Below are positions 11,717-24,800 of a stretch of 64,000 nt of DNA, piece after piece (the first letter of the stretch is position 1; each line of letters starts with the position of its first letter). The notes beneath the pieces are model-generated. The model was not told where the DNA came from and did not search any database. It was given only the letters and a program-made list of their open reading frames with translations. The stretch is from Sinonovacula constricta. Lineage: Eukaryota; Mollusca; Bivalvia; Cardiida; Solecurtidae. The DNA lies in NCBI GenBank assembly GCA_007844125.1, contig CM017571.1, positions 32,722,113 through 32,786,112 on the forward strand, read 5' to 3'. The position numbers and the translations under genes are program-made.

Positions 11717-14700
11717 ACATTAACCTTGATTTGATTTAACAAAATATTATTAATTTATAAATGTTCAAAATTTATTAGGAGTGACATATATTTAGCCATT
11801 CAATAGTTTTTTAATAGTTAATTAATACACTGGTAAAAAGTTACAAAAGGAAAACATATCTATCCTGGCATTTGTACTGGAATTCAGTACTCAATGTTTA
11901 TTATTTACATCATTACCTGATAAAGGGGTAGCATATATTTCATAATCCCAGGAAATTTTGTTTTTCAGAGGTGTACGTTAAAGTGTGCAAGATGTTTGTA
12001 TTGTCATTTGATTGTAAAATATATTTGAGCCATACAAATTCGTTCTTTGAAACCTGTGCTCTTGTTTACGATCGTGTATAGTACAGGAAACTATTCCATT
12101 GGATTTTTCCAATCATTAAGTTATTAAATTAAGCTTTTAAAAATGTTAAGACCAAGCTAAATGTTTTAAATTGAAATATAAAAACAAGTCGTTAATTGTT
12201 CATTGCGCTTTTCTGCAGAACTATAAAATGAACATAGCCGTTCTTTAAATAATTTCATGGCAAACATATAAAAACAGTCACTTTTTTACAAAAAACAATT
12301 GTTTTGATTTGTTTGTCCTTTTGTTCTCACATAATACATTTTCCCTACTGCAAATATAGGCGTGTTAATTGTAACTCAAACCAATATTATATTATATATG
12401 ATTTTTATTAATTAAAACTTCTTGGCATTCAAATCGGGATTTTAGCCATTAATAAGATACCTGCAAAAGACCTAATTCACGAAAAGTGTTGAGAGAGATA
12501 TTTTTAAGTCCTTTATTTATTATCCCCAACTGTCAACAAGTATAATTTTATTGCGTAGGCTTATAAAATAATGTTAGGTTAGTCTGCTAATACTCGGTAA
12601 ATACATAAATAATGAACGTTTAATCAATTACAAGTCTCACTTTTCTGATAGACCGAATTGGCCAAGTCAAATAAACACATTAGTCGTCTAATACAATCAT
12701 CAACTTCCTTTTCACTTAATTTCAGAATACTTAAATGTGGCATTACATGTTGTAAGCCAAATAATATAACATTCTAATTTATGCTTTAAGGCTGTCTATT
12801 GTTGTTGAGTGGAGCCCGATCCTACATACTTCTCCTGACGCTTTAGTTTCTACGTAATTTTAAAGAAGTTTTATATAAATTAAAGATAAATTCTTTGCAT
12901 TTGCTTGTATGCCATTATCAATCGCTAGTAAGTTGTTTTATTTCCAATTAAAACTGTTAATTAATGAATAATTAACTCATAGTTATGACAAAGAGCAGAC
13001 AGAGGTCAACCAATCCTCGATGCCTACCAAACCTACCACTATTAAGACAGTTTTCAATAACAAAGAATTTAGCCACATGACCTTCTTAGGGTAAACGCTA
13101 CGAATGCTTCTATACAAAGACATTGATATTCAGATATCGGCACAATATATAAATATAAAATTATTCTGATCAAATGAGGAACATTCAATGTACAACGAAT
13201 TTGTGAATATGTTTATGCGAAAATCACAGATAGTTGAAAAAAGAACAATAACAGAACTTAACAGGAACTAGATATAAATTGCAAGACATGTCACATATAT
13301 CTTCAGAATACTAAAGAGACAGCATTATAACTAAAGCGAAATTTCGCATGTAAAAATGGCAAATGGCAATACTTATGCAAATTTAATTAAAAACAACATA
13401 AAGCTTAATATATAAGCTTATTAATACTGCTACTTTGATTGGTTCATTTAGTAGCCGAGTTATGGCAAAGTTTAGGCATATAAACCAAAACAGATGTATA
13501 CACAATTGTCGATTAGAATAATATGATAAAGTAATTTCAATACCGAAATTAAGAGATATGTTATTGTTGAAATAATTAAAAGGAATGTTTTATACCTTAT
13601 TCGACGACTAAAAGCCCTTAAATTTGTGACAAGATTTTACAACATGCATTCAAGACGAATGACTCATTTTTCACAATAGCTATGTTTTTCTTTACCTGTA
13701 AAGGCAAATGCATGTTTTATAAGATTTCCTTCCAACTAATGTATGTCCACAAATCTAGCATGCATTCTTAGCCAACAGTCGTTAAACATTCAAACAAGGC
13801 ACGAATCCAGAATTTTCACCTCCTCCCTGGTTGCCGCTGTTTTGATATTATCTACTGCTCTTAACCTTCTTGACAGCCGCTTAAATACAACAGATCTATT
13901 GGCGCGTGGATCCAATTCGAACTGGCGCTTTATAATGTTGGCATTATTAATTACGGAACATCATGCCATCCTATAACATTGCCTTCAAAGACCGGGGATA
14001 TTGGGTTACACCATAGGGACTCACCACCCACAATCAACGTCTCTAGCTGGAATTGCTTACTGTTTCATCGTCTGAACTGCGGCTGTTGTCATACGTGCAA
14101 AAAGGAACGTTGCGGTTTAGAGGTGTAATTTTGTATTTTTATTTTTTGAAAATAGATAACAAGACAAAAGGCAAGATATTTGCTAAAATTAAGTGTAATC
14201 TGCTTGCGTAAAATTCTCTGCATTTCCAGTACCTTTAGATTTCTATTAACGGTACACAATTTTGAAGTTGTATAATTCTTTATAAGTCGGATTTGGTAGT
14301 TCGTATGCAGGCACAACGCATATAAAATGCATGCACCAAGTTTCCAAGAAAAATATATTTCACAAACGCGACAGCCACGCCTCACTCTTCACTACACGAC
14401 AAGAACGCACACATGAACGAACATCACATTAAATCGTATAATCATCCATTCTCCAGACAACACACACGTACGTTAAATACGACGGAATATAATTAAATCG
14501 CCAGCACCCCACCCCCACCTCACCCCACCCCGCACGCACACACACCCCTCCACGACAGGTGATATGATAAACAGTGACGTTTCAGTGTCGTATTTAACAT
14601 TTGGATATGTGGAAAGTTGACGCGTGTAAGGCAGATATAGGCTAATAATTAGTAATATAAATTCCAGTAATTCAATTACATTGTGACATTTGCCACGCTT

Positions 14701-15607
14701 ATGACTTTTTTCGTAGGTTTAAATACCATAAAACGAATGAAAATTGACGAAATATTAATTTTAGAATGACGGGTTGTTTATGTACTCATGTGTAAGTAAG
14801 TACAACAAAGGGTTAGTAGTTTATAAAGTTTGTTGTGATGCTTAAACTGGCGTTAGCTTTGAATCGTCGTTTATAGAGTGTTTGTAAAGATTATGATGTA
14901 AGTACAATGGAGTTTTCTTTTTTCAGATTGGCGATTGATATTTGATATCAAATTGGTAAAATGACGGGTTATAACTGTCAATGACTGTAGGAATGTCGAA
15001 TATTCTGAAACGTTTCCGTGCATCTGATTTTATTTTTGTATTTTTATATTCTACATTTAATCAAAATATTATGTCAAAACATATACTATAAGTCAAAGGA
15101 GTTCAACGCTCAGTATGTCTTTTACAAGAGCTCTAAAACTTTTCTTACATTTTCTTACATACAAGAAATATAAGAAATATAAAATAACAAAAATGCGTTT
15201 GATAAATTTTTAATTTCACTTTACTCGGACAAATGTGTACATGTATTGTTAAAGGTTTTGCTCTTTCAAAACTTCATTTTAGATATTTCCCCGACATGAT
15301 CCAGTTGAAGACGTATTTAAAAATATTTTTGAAAAAAGGTGTGCCGATTTACACAATATTTGCCCAGTTTAAATATAAATGCGAAAGATGTATTATTTAT
15401 TTCATATCCACTGTGATAAACAAACCATTCGAATGGCAATATAAACTGTCACATATATCCCTGATGGTGTTTTATATGTAGCAAACAGTCCTTACTGAAG
15501 ATTGTTTTTCTTTTCTATTAAATCTACAAAACATTTATAAACTTACATAATGACGATTAAGTTATCTTTAACTTCATTTTCTATTTACACCTGTTCATTA
15601 ATTGTAA
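11717..15607. other. Long AT-rich non-coding stretch
   Basis: There is a C-rich patch near 14500-14550 (runs of cccca and cacaca). Frames at 13743-13976 and 14089-14385 (77 and 98 codons) show no recognisable domain or good splice context. I see no mobile-element protein or SINE head here. Confidence 0.5.
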
Positions 15608-15855
15608 GTTAGAACAGGAAATATTCGTAAATTGGTTGAAAGGCAAAAACTTGACGGAAATAAAAGGCAGTTATCAGGTGTTCATGACTTTATTCCTCCT
15701 TTTGTGTGGCTTTTTAAAACAAAACTTACGTTAGAACCAATATTTCCGGCTCGTCTAATTTCACAGTTAACAGTGGTATTAGCTGAAACACCATGTTCAG
15801 GTGATACCGTCATGAGGATAAGGCAGATATTTTCTACAAGAAATGGAAAAAGTTG
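15608..15855 (+). other. Weak candidate exon (unknown protein)
   Basis: The frame is open from 15608 to the splice-donor-like sequence gttg|gtaagt at 15855/15856. An acceptor-like aacag ends at 15617. The product would include the segments VHDFIPPFVWLF and FPARLISQLTVVLAE; I recognise no family. Only the donor is strong and the polypyrimidine tract is mediocre, so chance remains likely. Confidence 0.15.
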
Positions 15856-15984
15856 GTAAGTTTCTCTTGAGAATCACGCTACTTAAGGTAAATTGGGTTA
15901 AAGCTTGAAGTAATGGTGCGTGGGGTCTTGTTTATATTATTCTTGTCGTGTTTCATCTCCGAGTAATGATTTTTTTTTCTGATC

Positions 15985-16103
15985 ACGGATTGTTCTTACT
16001 TTATCGTTTGGCTTGCCAGTGAATAGCTTTGGCTTGTGTCTTTTTAAATTGTGGTAAATGTTGCAATGCTCATAGGACTTTGTCATATTTCCCTATTCAT
16101 GTT
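15985..16103 (-). repeat. YX family, module Y, 5' half
   Basis: The plus strand reads ttgttcttactttatcgtttggcttgc and then tgttgcaatgctcatagga and ctttgtcatat, the reverse complement of the start of Y. The hairpin-bearing half is absent. It directly abuts an X module, giving the X-then-Y order on the minus strand. Confidence 0.75.
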
Positions 16104-16366
16104 TGCAACAATGTTACTAGTGCAGTGCGGCGGTCGTAAAAATCTCCCCAGTGTATATAATCTATGATGTCTTTTAATTCATACTATAAGAATTGTTACG
16201 TATATATTCCTTTGATGGACGTTGGGCTTTGGTTTATCAGATCAATCTTAACATCAACAGGATGCTTCAACCATTTGCACTTCTTTGGTCATTTCTTTTT
16301 AGATTAAAAATAATTTCATTTACTATCAACAATTTGCGTATACCTTCTAATAGAAATAATACTTTT
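16104..16366 (-). repeat. YX family, module X
   Basis: On the minus strand it reads agtattatttct, gtaaatgaaat, gaagtgcaaatggttgaagca, accaaagcccaacgtccatc, acgtaacaattcttatag and then acgaccgccgcactgcac. The same ordered landmarks occur on the plus strand at 43413-43665 and 21840-22030. No open frame is conserved between the copies. Confidence 0.75.
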
Positions 16367-16567
16367 TTCGTTGATTAAAAGTGTAATTTGGTTTACTATC
16401 GATGGGTTCGTTTAGTTCTTCTGTTGAAGATGATACTCCCCTCTCTTCTAGGTACCATGTAAATATTTTTACGTCACTAACGACGCCATTACTTATATAA
16501 GAAAACGTTAGCGCATGGACGTTTTTTTTTAACAAAATGGATAGGGGTTCTTTTCACTGCTTGCTTT

Positions 16568-16772
16568 TGATAAACCCCTCAGGAAGTGCGAGGTTTGACC
16601 TCTGACCGTTCCAATGCGGTAACTGTTGGGTTTGCTCTTTCTGATTAATGACTCCTCACCGATTTATTTTTACGGTTGACTTGCATGTGAATACATTTCA
16701 CCTGTGCCTTTTCATAGTTTGGTAAATGTTGCAATGCTCATTAGACATTTTCATATTTCCTTATTCGTGTAC
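16568..16772 (-). repeat. YX family, module Y, copy with internal deletion
   Basis: The plus strand shows aaacccctcaggaagtgcga, then jumps to tgaccgttccaatgcggtaa and ctgttgggtttgctctt, ending in tgttgcaatgctcat. The ccggttt palindrome and one arm of the hairpin are missing. With the X and Y pieces just upstream it forms a Y-X-Y arrangement over 15.98-16.77 kb. Confidence 0.75.
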
Positions 16773-16774
16773 CC

Positions 16775-18300
16775 CCTTAATATTTGTAACACGTTTTGTT
16801 TAAACAAAATAACATGTTTACTAGATTTTCATTATTCTTTTTGCTTCCCCGATACGTACTAATCATTGGAATCATATCAGAAACAAAACTTACTTCCAGT
16901 CATATACATTATAATATATTCTACACAAAAGCACTTGTGCTATACGTGGACACTGTGTTTTATTCGAAAGTCGTGTAAATCGTGACAGTAATCCCTATTG
17001 AGACCCGAAGGAATGACAGTATCAATATCAATTCATCAGGTAACGTACGGCTATTTCGCACACTCTGACATCATTTTTACGACGTCGTTTCTACGTTACA
17101 CTGCGCCATCTCCTCATGAAAGACTTGTCAGACATTTGATCAGTTATACTTCAATAGGGCATTTCCTAAATTCTAAGTAAGCTGGAATGAAACTTTTATA
17201 AATGTATTTCCGCGGTATGTTCAAACAAATCCAAAAATAATAATAGCACCGGTTGACGTCGACAACATTTTTATCAAGGAAATAGCTCTGTTACCCGTCT
17301 TTTGCAAACGAAGAGGTTAACAATTTTTGGCACATTCACTAAATCTTTTCTATAAAACAACACCTCGGAAAACAAACATTTTCAAAAAAGCCAACAAGTA
17401 AAAATATTTTTGCTCATAAATTGTGTGACACATTCCTTGTCTTACAATAAAAAGAAATTAATATGTCAGTCACTTGATCTTATACTAAAAATAAAATTTA
17501 CCAAACAAGGTCAGTGTGTCTATTTTATGATATGTTAAGATACGTCGGTAAACATGTTTAAACCTATCCAATTATAAATCCAAGAGACGATCCTTTCTTT
17601 GAGGAGATCATTCCTTTACGAAGCCATGTACTCATCCTGTGTTGTATTAGGAATTGAAAATAACCACATACTTAACCGTAATTATCCGAAATATAACAAC
17701 ATGAAACAGATGTTATGCGATACAAGTAAGAACACAGTAAATATATATTCGTTTCATGAAACAATACTGTCCAATAGACCTTCAACAAACTCTAGATCCT
17801 TTAAAATACAGTTTGCCCACACAGATCAATTTAAACATCCATTCTTATTCTTCGTGAAAACGCTAGTGCATTAGAACTATCTGGAAGATTGTATTGTGCA
17901 TGCTAAGACAGTAGATGGCTCCCTTCCCGTAGACAATATGCCAGCAGTAGCCCTTTCTACGTAAACGAACAAATACAGATACAGAACAAAGAAACGATCA
18001 CAAGCAAAGCTTAAATATATAATATATAATATGATATATTTATATGATTGGTTACAAGAAAACGGTTATTTGTGTAAATGAAGATCACGGAAAGGAGTAA
18101 ATGTAAAAATCTTGTTTCATTAAGACACTTTATACAACGTTAAATACTCAAATAATTAAATTTAATACAATACCTATTGCTGAAAGTGCAGCACAAACCA
18201 TCATCAACAGGTACATTTGAAAGCTGACAAATCAGGGGGTAGAGGGTTATCACAGATTTCAGCTCTAATCTCCGAAGATTATTGGATAATTCGATGCTTT
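16775..18300. other. AT-rich non-coding DNA, nothing recognised
   Basis: The frame at 17599-17874 (91 codons) is AT-driven and matches no family I know. No repeat or RNA gene was identified. Confidence 0.5.
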
Positions 18301-18302
18301 GA

Positions 18303-18520
18303 TGGGTAAGAGCTCCGTAAAACCGGTTTAAGCACACCAGTGAACCCGTTTTGACGACTGGCGGTACCTGTTGGGTTTGCTCTATTTGTCTAATATCTCG
18401 TCAAGATTTGTTCTTACTTTAACATTTGGCTGTCATGTGAATTCTTTTGTCTTGTGTCATTTCAAAGTTAGGTATATGCTGCATAGCTCATAGGACTTTG
18501 TCGTATTTACATTATGATTA
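18303..18520 (-). repeat. YX family, module Y
   Basis: The plus strand contains taaaaccggtttaagcacacc, cctgttgggtttgctct, tttgttctta and acatttggctg, then ctcataggactttgtcgtatt. All are Y landmarks in reverse-complement order. The aggaagtgcgagg end is not recognisable. Confidence 0.75.
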
Positions 18521-18524
18521 ACGA

Positions 18525-20034
18525 TAGAAACAGACGTTGAACTTGAGGGTAGGAACATTGTAATGTATGGTATTTGACAGGGAAAAAATAAATGTAAAGT
18601 GAATACAAGATCACGTCGCATTATAAAAAAAGCACTACTGGAAAATGAGTTTTTGACATTAATAACTTCTTTGAAATTGTTTAGTCCTTAGTAAATTGGG
18701 GTGGAATTTAATCAGGAATTTCTACCGATGAGAGTTGCTAAGAAATGCCAGCCATTTTAAGTATGCCAAAAGTGAGGTAAGACAACTACGACAACCAAAA
18801 ACAAATCTTATTTAAGAAAAAAAACAGAAGCAAACAGGCAGACAGAACAGTGACAGACAGGAGCGGCACAATTAAATATAAAAACTGTTCCCAAAAGAAA
18901 ATGCAAACATGGATTTTCAACAAAGGCGTTTCAATGACAACAAAATAAATTCAAACGTATTATGCGTTAATTAATTTAAATCGATGAAAATTCTTTCTAA
19001 TATTATCATTGTTGTGCAATGACTTTTCTGTCCCAGGAATTTTGCTTGGAATCGTGTTTTGGTCATACTTCCTGGTTTTAAATACATGCGGCCGTTCCCT
19101 ACCCATCGTACGCAGGAAAATTCATATTATAATCATTGAAGGAATACGCCCATATTATAAAATGACACCATAGTTATTAGAATGACACTACATCAATAAT
19201 TACCATGTTGTGTAGAAACTGGTTCTTTCTGGATTTTTTCTATTAACTACAATGCGATTAGCTGACCTATCAGATAATTCCATAGAAACCCATTCATGAT
19301 AGATATATTCATTTGTGCCTTCATTCAAATAGATTATGTACTATTGAAAAAAAGTGTATATTTCATTAAATGGTTGTATTAAAAATAGCATAAAAATTCT
19401 GATTTATTATTTCAGAAATTACTTCAGCAAGGAATTCTAAAATACCTTTCCTACGAAGGAACAAACGTCATGCAGTCGTGACTATATTAGTAATTTTTAT
19501 CTCTAACAGTAACTCCTGTTAGTGACATTAGTTCTCTTATGTTGCAGGATTTCACAAACAAATAATCTCAATAAGTTGAATAGATTGTGAGATTCAGTCC
19601 ATGTCATGTAAGGTTTTATTTGCCATCGTTTTTTTTATTTATTTATATATTTCTCGTTTAATTTTATCGGTTTATTTCTCTGTAATGGCATGCCAAACCT
19701 TAAGGCATAAATATTCTATTTCGTTGGCTCGTTTTACGAGAATTACATATTCATGATAATGTTGTATATTTAATGTTATTTATCAGGTTTAAAACTAAAG
19801 ACTAAAATGTTTATTTCTTAAGAGTTTGAAATCATCATTTCTGTCATGTGAATTCTCAGAAAATTTCCCTAAGACAGTAGTCATAAAACTCTTCTCAACA
19901 TTTGTTTTGTACATGTGTGTTGTCTATTGGAAGGCCAATAGTTTGAGTATATTGTCAGCTCACTTCAAATCAAAATAGTCATCGGATGACCAGTATACCG
20001 TATTGTTTTTTTTTAAACATATATACTCCCTTTG
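18525..20034. other. AT-rich non-coding DNA, nothing recognised
   Basis: No reading frame above background, no repeat family member and no RNA gene were seen. Confidence 0.5.
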
Positions 20035-20035
20035 A

Positions 20036-20295
20036 TGCGAAATCCATCAGGCAGTGCCAGATTATTGCTCTGTAAAACCGGTATAAGCACCCCAGACGGT
20101 CCCTTTTGCCGGCTGACCGTTCCAAAGCGGTAACTGTTGGGTTTGCTTCTTTTGTTTAATACCTGATCTCAGATTTGTTCTTAATTTTACATTTAGCCTG
20201 CATGTGAAACCCGTTGTTCTGTGCCAATTCAGATTTAGGTACACGTGGCAATACTCGTATGTCTTTCTATATTTACATTTTCTTGTACTTATATG
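20036..20295 (-). repeat. YX family, module Y, near full length
   Basis: The plus strand carries aaatccatcaggcagtgcca, ctgtaaaaccggtataagca, ccccagacggtcccttttgc, ggctgaccgttccaaagcgg, aactgttgggtttgctt and then degraded versions of the remaining landmarks. The hairpin arms cagacgg and ccggctg are still nearly complementary. A minus-strand frame across it is not conserved in other copies. Confidence 0.8.
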
Positions 20296-20299
20296 TGAG

Positions 20300-21682
20300 A
20301 CAATAAGCACTAGCGGATGAAGACGCTGCAAGTATTGTGGTATTGGCTGTTTTGACTAAGAACATGTAGCCACATTCTGAGACAATAAACACCGGTGTGG
20401 AGTAACTATTTTTAGATAATCGTCTCTCCTCAAAACGCACAGGTCTACTTTCAATGTTGTCGACAAAAGCAGACGTTTTGTTTCGTGTTCAAACTTCAGT
20501 CAAAATAAAGGTTCTCCACAAAAACTGACTCAACAAGCAACCGTAAGAGAAATGAGTTTTAAAAGGGTGTATATACTTTATACAACAACATAATTGCGTT
20601 TGAAAAGGTAATACCGGCAATTCGTATGCTATGTTCATTATTCTTTATATAATCCAGGAAATATTATCATAATTACTGCCGAAAAATATTACATCCATAA
20701 AAGGAGAGAATATCCAAAAAGTTGTTGTTTAACAGTATTTGCTTGAGAAACGTAGACTAGAAAAAATGTGATTGTTTTGTTTACTATTGGCAAATAGGGC
20801 AATATGTTAATCTCTTGTTGTTTTTCTTTGTCCAACGTGGTTTCATTCTAATGCAATCTGAACAACGACAAGATGTATCTATGTCAATATATGTTATTTC
20901 TCTAGACAACTTTTCTCTAAGCTTGATTGACAAACCATAGTGTATGTTATGTTTTTTGAAATTTTAGGTCTGTGATAATAAAACAGGGAAAATGTATAAA
21001 GTTTGCAACTTTCATGGAAATCAGTTCTGCATTTTAATATGCAATATGGTGTTATTTTAAAATACTTTAATTTACGTTTGTTTAAGTATGCGTTTTAATC
21101 TCAGTAAGTGTCATAAGGAGGATACATTGTGATATATAATGCTACTCTGATACATATGAACGTAAATAAAACTAAGGAATGTCTACAATGAAATTGATGT
21201 ATGCATGTAGCTTAACAACATAATTTTACATTTTGTAATTTATTTCAAGTTTATCTTTCAATCCTCGAGTTAAATACACACAAAGCACTAAAGGCCGCCT
21301 TAGAAATAAGCCTTAGGGCTTAACGGGCGATCCCAAACTTTATTTTTTACTATATATACATAATACCGCATTAAAACCTAACTCTAACAAAGCATGCAGA
21401 TTACATCTAACTTTTGTTAACTGCCATTTTGAAAATTTAAACTACTATCATTTAAAATTTCTATGTAAATGTTATTCGATTTTGTTGAGTTAATAGACTT
21501 CTATGCTTATAGTATAAATTAATAAATACAAATATATAAATACGGTTTCAGCATTGACAACACATATGTGATTTTGGAGATATTATAAAATAACGCATAT
21601 TTTAAGGTATGTCAAAATTGCCTTTAATCGAAATGGTCTATGAATCTATGGTCGGTATAAGAATAGAAAAGTAGGAAAAGGT
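20300..21682. other. AT-rich non-coding DNA, nothing recognised
   Basis: No coding, RNA or mobile-element feature was identified. Confidence 0.5.
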
Positions 21683-21683
21683 C

Positions 21684-21790
21684 CTATGAATAAGAACATA
21701 TTACAAAGTCCTCTGAGCATTGCAACATATACCAAAATTTGAATAGGCACAGGACAAAGGTATTCACATGCAAGCCAAAGTTATTTCTCT
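21684..21790 (+). repeat. YX family, module Y, 5' part
   Basis: The plus strand reads gaataagaacatattacaaa, gagcattgcaacatatacca and ggcacaggacaaaggtattc, then acatgcaagcc, after which similarity stops. It is followed by an X module and a further Y start, again giving Y-X-Y. Confidence 0.75.
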
Positions 21791-21839
21791 TTTTTTTAAG
21801 AAACAACTCAAAATTGTGCATCGTAAAGAAATTAATCTT

Positions 21840-22030
21840 TTGAATCGAGAAAAAAAGTGTCCAAAAGAAGTGTAAATGCTTGTAGCATCCTGTTCATATG
21901 ACGATGGAATTGAGGAAGTCCAATGCTTATCAAAGGAAATAGACGTAACAATCCTTATAGGATTAATTAAATGGCAACATAGATTACATGCACGGGAGAT
22001 GTTTTACGACCGCCACACTGCACATTGGAG
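21840..22030 (+). repeat. YX family, module X
   Basis: Landmarks in order are agaagtgtaaatgc, gtagcatcctgttcat, atggaattgagg, gtccaatgcttatcaaagga, acgtaacaatccttatagga, and tacgaccgccacactgcac. They match the X modules at 16.1 and 43.4 kb. Confidence 0.7.
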
Positions 22031-22105
22031 TAATCATGAATAAGAATATATGACAAACTCTTTTGAGAATTTCTACTCATATTAAAATTTGAAGACTGCA
22101 ATTAA
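22031..22105 (+). repeat. YX family, start of module Y
   Basis: gaataagaatatatgacaaa and following bases match the first part of Y and sit immediately after module X. Similarity decays after about 70 bases. Confidence 0.55.
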
Positions 22106-22486
22106 AAACTTCTTATCCACCCTTTTCCATAGATGGCTTATATCAAATTATAACGCCACAAAAAAGTAAGAAGAGCTAAAACAAAACGTCGGGGTGGCGA
22201 TGTCTTAAGTTAAACCAGACACAAATACTATAACGTTAACATTATCACATTAATAAATAATAATTCCTAAATTGACTCTGTTATGAATCAGTTAAGTAAG
22301 TCTTGTTCATAATGATTGATATTATGAAATGTTATGTTATCGATCTCATAGTCATTATAACTTAAGATATAAACTCGAAGTAAAGACACTTACAAGACAG
22401 TTAACATTGTTGATAATTGGTCACGGTGTGAAATTTATTGTTATCTTTTTCATTGTCAATACAAACATATTATATAAAAACTTAAA

Positions 22487-22565
22487 TAGATAAATAAGAA
22501 AAGGTCCTATCAAAATTTCCACAGATATTTAAATTTAATCTTCCTCTAGACAAAAGCAAACCTGT
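22487..22565 (+). repeat. Inverted partner of a repeat at 34.45 kb
   Basis: The stretch ataaataagaaaaggtccta, caaaatttccacagatattt and aaatttaatct is matched with few differences by the reverse complement of 34447-34515, where it directly adjoins a Y module. This suggests an extra YX-associated segment of about 70 bases. Confidence 0.6.
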
Positions 22566-22699
22566 GGAGATATAATCTTTCATACACGCTTCTTGGGCCA
22601 AATTACCTTCTCAGATTGCCAACTCGACTTAGAATTTATAGAGCTGGAAGCGAGGAAGAAAAGGAACCGTTGGCACAGTTATAAAAGTCCAGTGCGAAA

Positions 22700-22858
22700 G
22701 TTTGTTGGTTTATTGGGTTCATTGTCCCACCAACAGTATTATCTGGAGAAACTCATTCGCATTATGCTGACACCGGGCCGACCAGTCGTGAAACTACCCT
22801 CATATTTGCTTGAACGTTAACAAGGGAGCAATATCACTACCATTTTAACGGCTGTTGG
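22700..22858 (-). repeat. SINE family 1, 3' part without tRNA head
   Basis: On the minus strand it contains ttgctcccttgttaacg, ccggtgtcagcataatg and tgttggtgggacaatgaa and ends in ccaataaaccaac. These are the same body and tail landmarks as the copies at 8.65 and 61.56 kb. The tRNA-like head is absent, as expected of a 5'-truncated insertion. It lies next to the 3' end of the LINE at 22.9 kb. Confidence 0.7.
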
Positions 22859-22933
22859 CATCCTTCTGTCTCTAGAGACAATGGAGTCTGCACCTGAGTG
22901 TTTTTAGTTGTGGAGCAGCAGCGGCGACTGTGG

Positions 22934-24800
22934 CTAAGCCAATGCGGGATTAAGCTCGCCATAGCTGATGTCCTTTGGGATGCGGCCATCGTCCATCCTG
23001 CATACATGTCCGAGCCAGCGTAGGCGCCTCTGGGAGATGCCGAGGAGTCGTCTGAGGTTGCGCATGTGGAAGGCGTTCAGTCTTCGTTCTTGGTGCATGT
23101 ACAGGGTCCAAGCCTCACTGCCATACAGAAGGGTGCCCAACACGCACGCTTGGTACACCTTCATCTTTGTGTTGAGAGTCAGCATGCAGTTATCTCACAC
23201 ACGCTTCGATAGGTGGGCCATGGCGGTTGCTGCTTTGCCTATCCTCACGTCGAGCTCGGCATCCAGGGATAGGTTGCTGGAGATTGTGGAGCCGAGGTAT
23301 GTGAATTTGTCCACCACCTCCAGGGTGTGATCGCCTATGGTAATTGTGGGGTTGGTGCTGATATCCTGACCCATGATGTTGGTCTTCTTGAGGCTGATGG
23401 TGAGCCAAACTCTGTGCACGCCATTGCAAAGAGAGTGATGAGTCGCTGAAGGGCGCCTTCCGTGTGAACAGTGAGGGCGGCATTATCAGCAAAAAGCATC
23501 TCCATGATAAGGACCTTGCGCACCTTGCTCTTTGCTCTAAGGCGGGCAAGGTTGAATAGGTTCCCGTCGCTCCGTGTGTGGAGGAAGATGCCATTTTTGG
23601 ACTCAATGAAAGCGTAGCGCAGGAGCAGGGAGAAGAATATGCCGAAGAGTGTCGGGGCCAGGACACACCCTTGTTTCACTCCACTCTTGATTGGGAAGGG
23701 GTCCGATGATGCTCCGTCATACTGAACAGTACCAGACGTGTTGTTGTGGAATGACTTAACAATCTTCAGAAGCGTGGTGGAGCATCCAATCTGGTGGAGG
23801 AGGGCGAAGAGACCAGATCGTTTGACAAGTCAAACGCCTTGGTCAGGTCGATGAAGGCGTTATACAGGGGACGTCGCCGTTCGTGGCACTTTTCCTGCAA
23901 CTGCCTGAGGGAGAACACCATGTCGATGGTTGATCGCTTGGCCCGAAACCAACACTGTGACTCGGGATACACGCAGTCAGCAAGTACCTGCAGCCGCTTG
24001 AGGACTACCCTGGCGAAGGCTTTTCCCACGATGCTGAGGAGGGAGATTCCACGATAGTTGTTGCAGTCGCTGCGATCGCCCTTGTTCTTATAGACGATCT
24101 TTACATCCCTCATGTCTTGGGGTATCAATCCCTCTTCCCAGCATTGTAGCAAAAGCTCATGGAGGTGTCTTAGGAGGGAGCTCTCTTTTGCGGCCTTCAC
24201 AACCTCTGGTGGGATTCCATCACTGCCTGGTGCCTTCCCGCAGGACAGTGAATCAATGGCCTTTCTGAGCTCTTCGATGGTAGGTGGCGAGTCGAGTTCT
24301 TCCATGGTCGGCAGTGGGGTGATGTTCTCCATGGCTGCGTCTGTAACGACACTCTCTCTAGAGTACAACTCCCCATAGTGCTCAACCCATCTCTCCATCT
24401 GCTCCCCACGGTCCTTGATGACGGCGCCGGAGGTGGACTTGATGGGTGCGGTTTTGGTGAGACTAGGTCCAAAAGCTTTCTTCATCCCCTCATACATGGC
24501 ACGGGTGTTTCCGCAGTCTGCAGAGGTCTGGATGTCATTGCAAAGCTTCAGCCTGTAGTTGTTGGCGCACCTGCGGGCGACCTTCTTGGCATTGTTGCGG
24601 GCTTCTCTATATGCGGCCAGTGTTTTGTTGCAGGGCTTTCTCTTGTACTTGAGAAGCGCAGCACCCTTGGCAGCTAAGGCAGGCTCCATCACTTCGATCC
24701 CGGCCTCGAACCAGTCCTCGTTCTTCCTGGCTCTCTTCCTGAAGGTGTCTGAGGCGGTCTGGTATACTGCATCACGGATAAAGTCCCAGCGTGCTGTGGC
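22934..24800 (-). pseudogene. LINE reverse transcriptase and C-terminal region (broken, FADN in place of FADD)
   Basis: The longest frame (24692-23766) carries GKAPGSDGIPPEVVK, NYRGISLLSIVGKAFARVV and motif A (YNAFIDLTKAFD). A frameshift near 23.82 kb and others near 23.68 and 23.41 kb divide the rest. The next piece has KQGCVLAPTLFG (motif B) and MLFADNAALTVH, where the second catalytic aspartate of FADD is asparagine (codon on 23482-23484). Downstream are GDHTLEVVDKFTYLGSTISS, an in-frame TGA at the RV*DN position, LNTKMKVYQACVLGTLLYGS, and RLRWLGHVCRMDDGRIPKD. The join LLGISQRRLRWLGH looks shortened relative to relatives, suggesting a small internal deletion; that comparison is from memory of the family. 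Confidence 0.85.

Noticed and set aside
11522..11739. Poly-Gln/Leu and poly-Val open frames
   Set aside because: Generated by CAA/CTA trinucleotide repeats.
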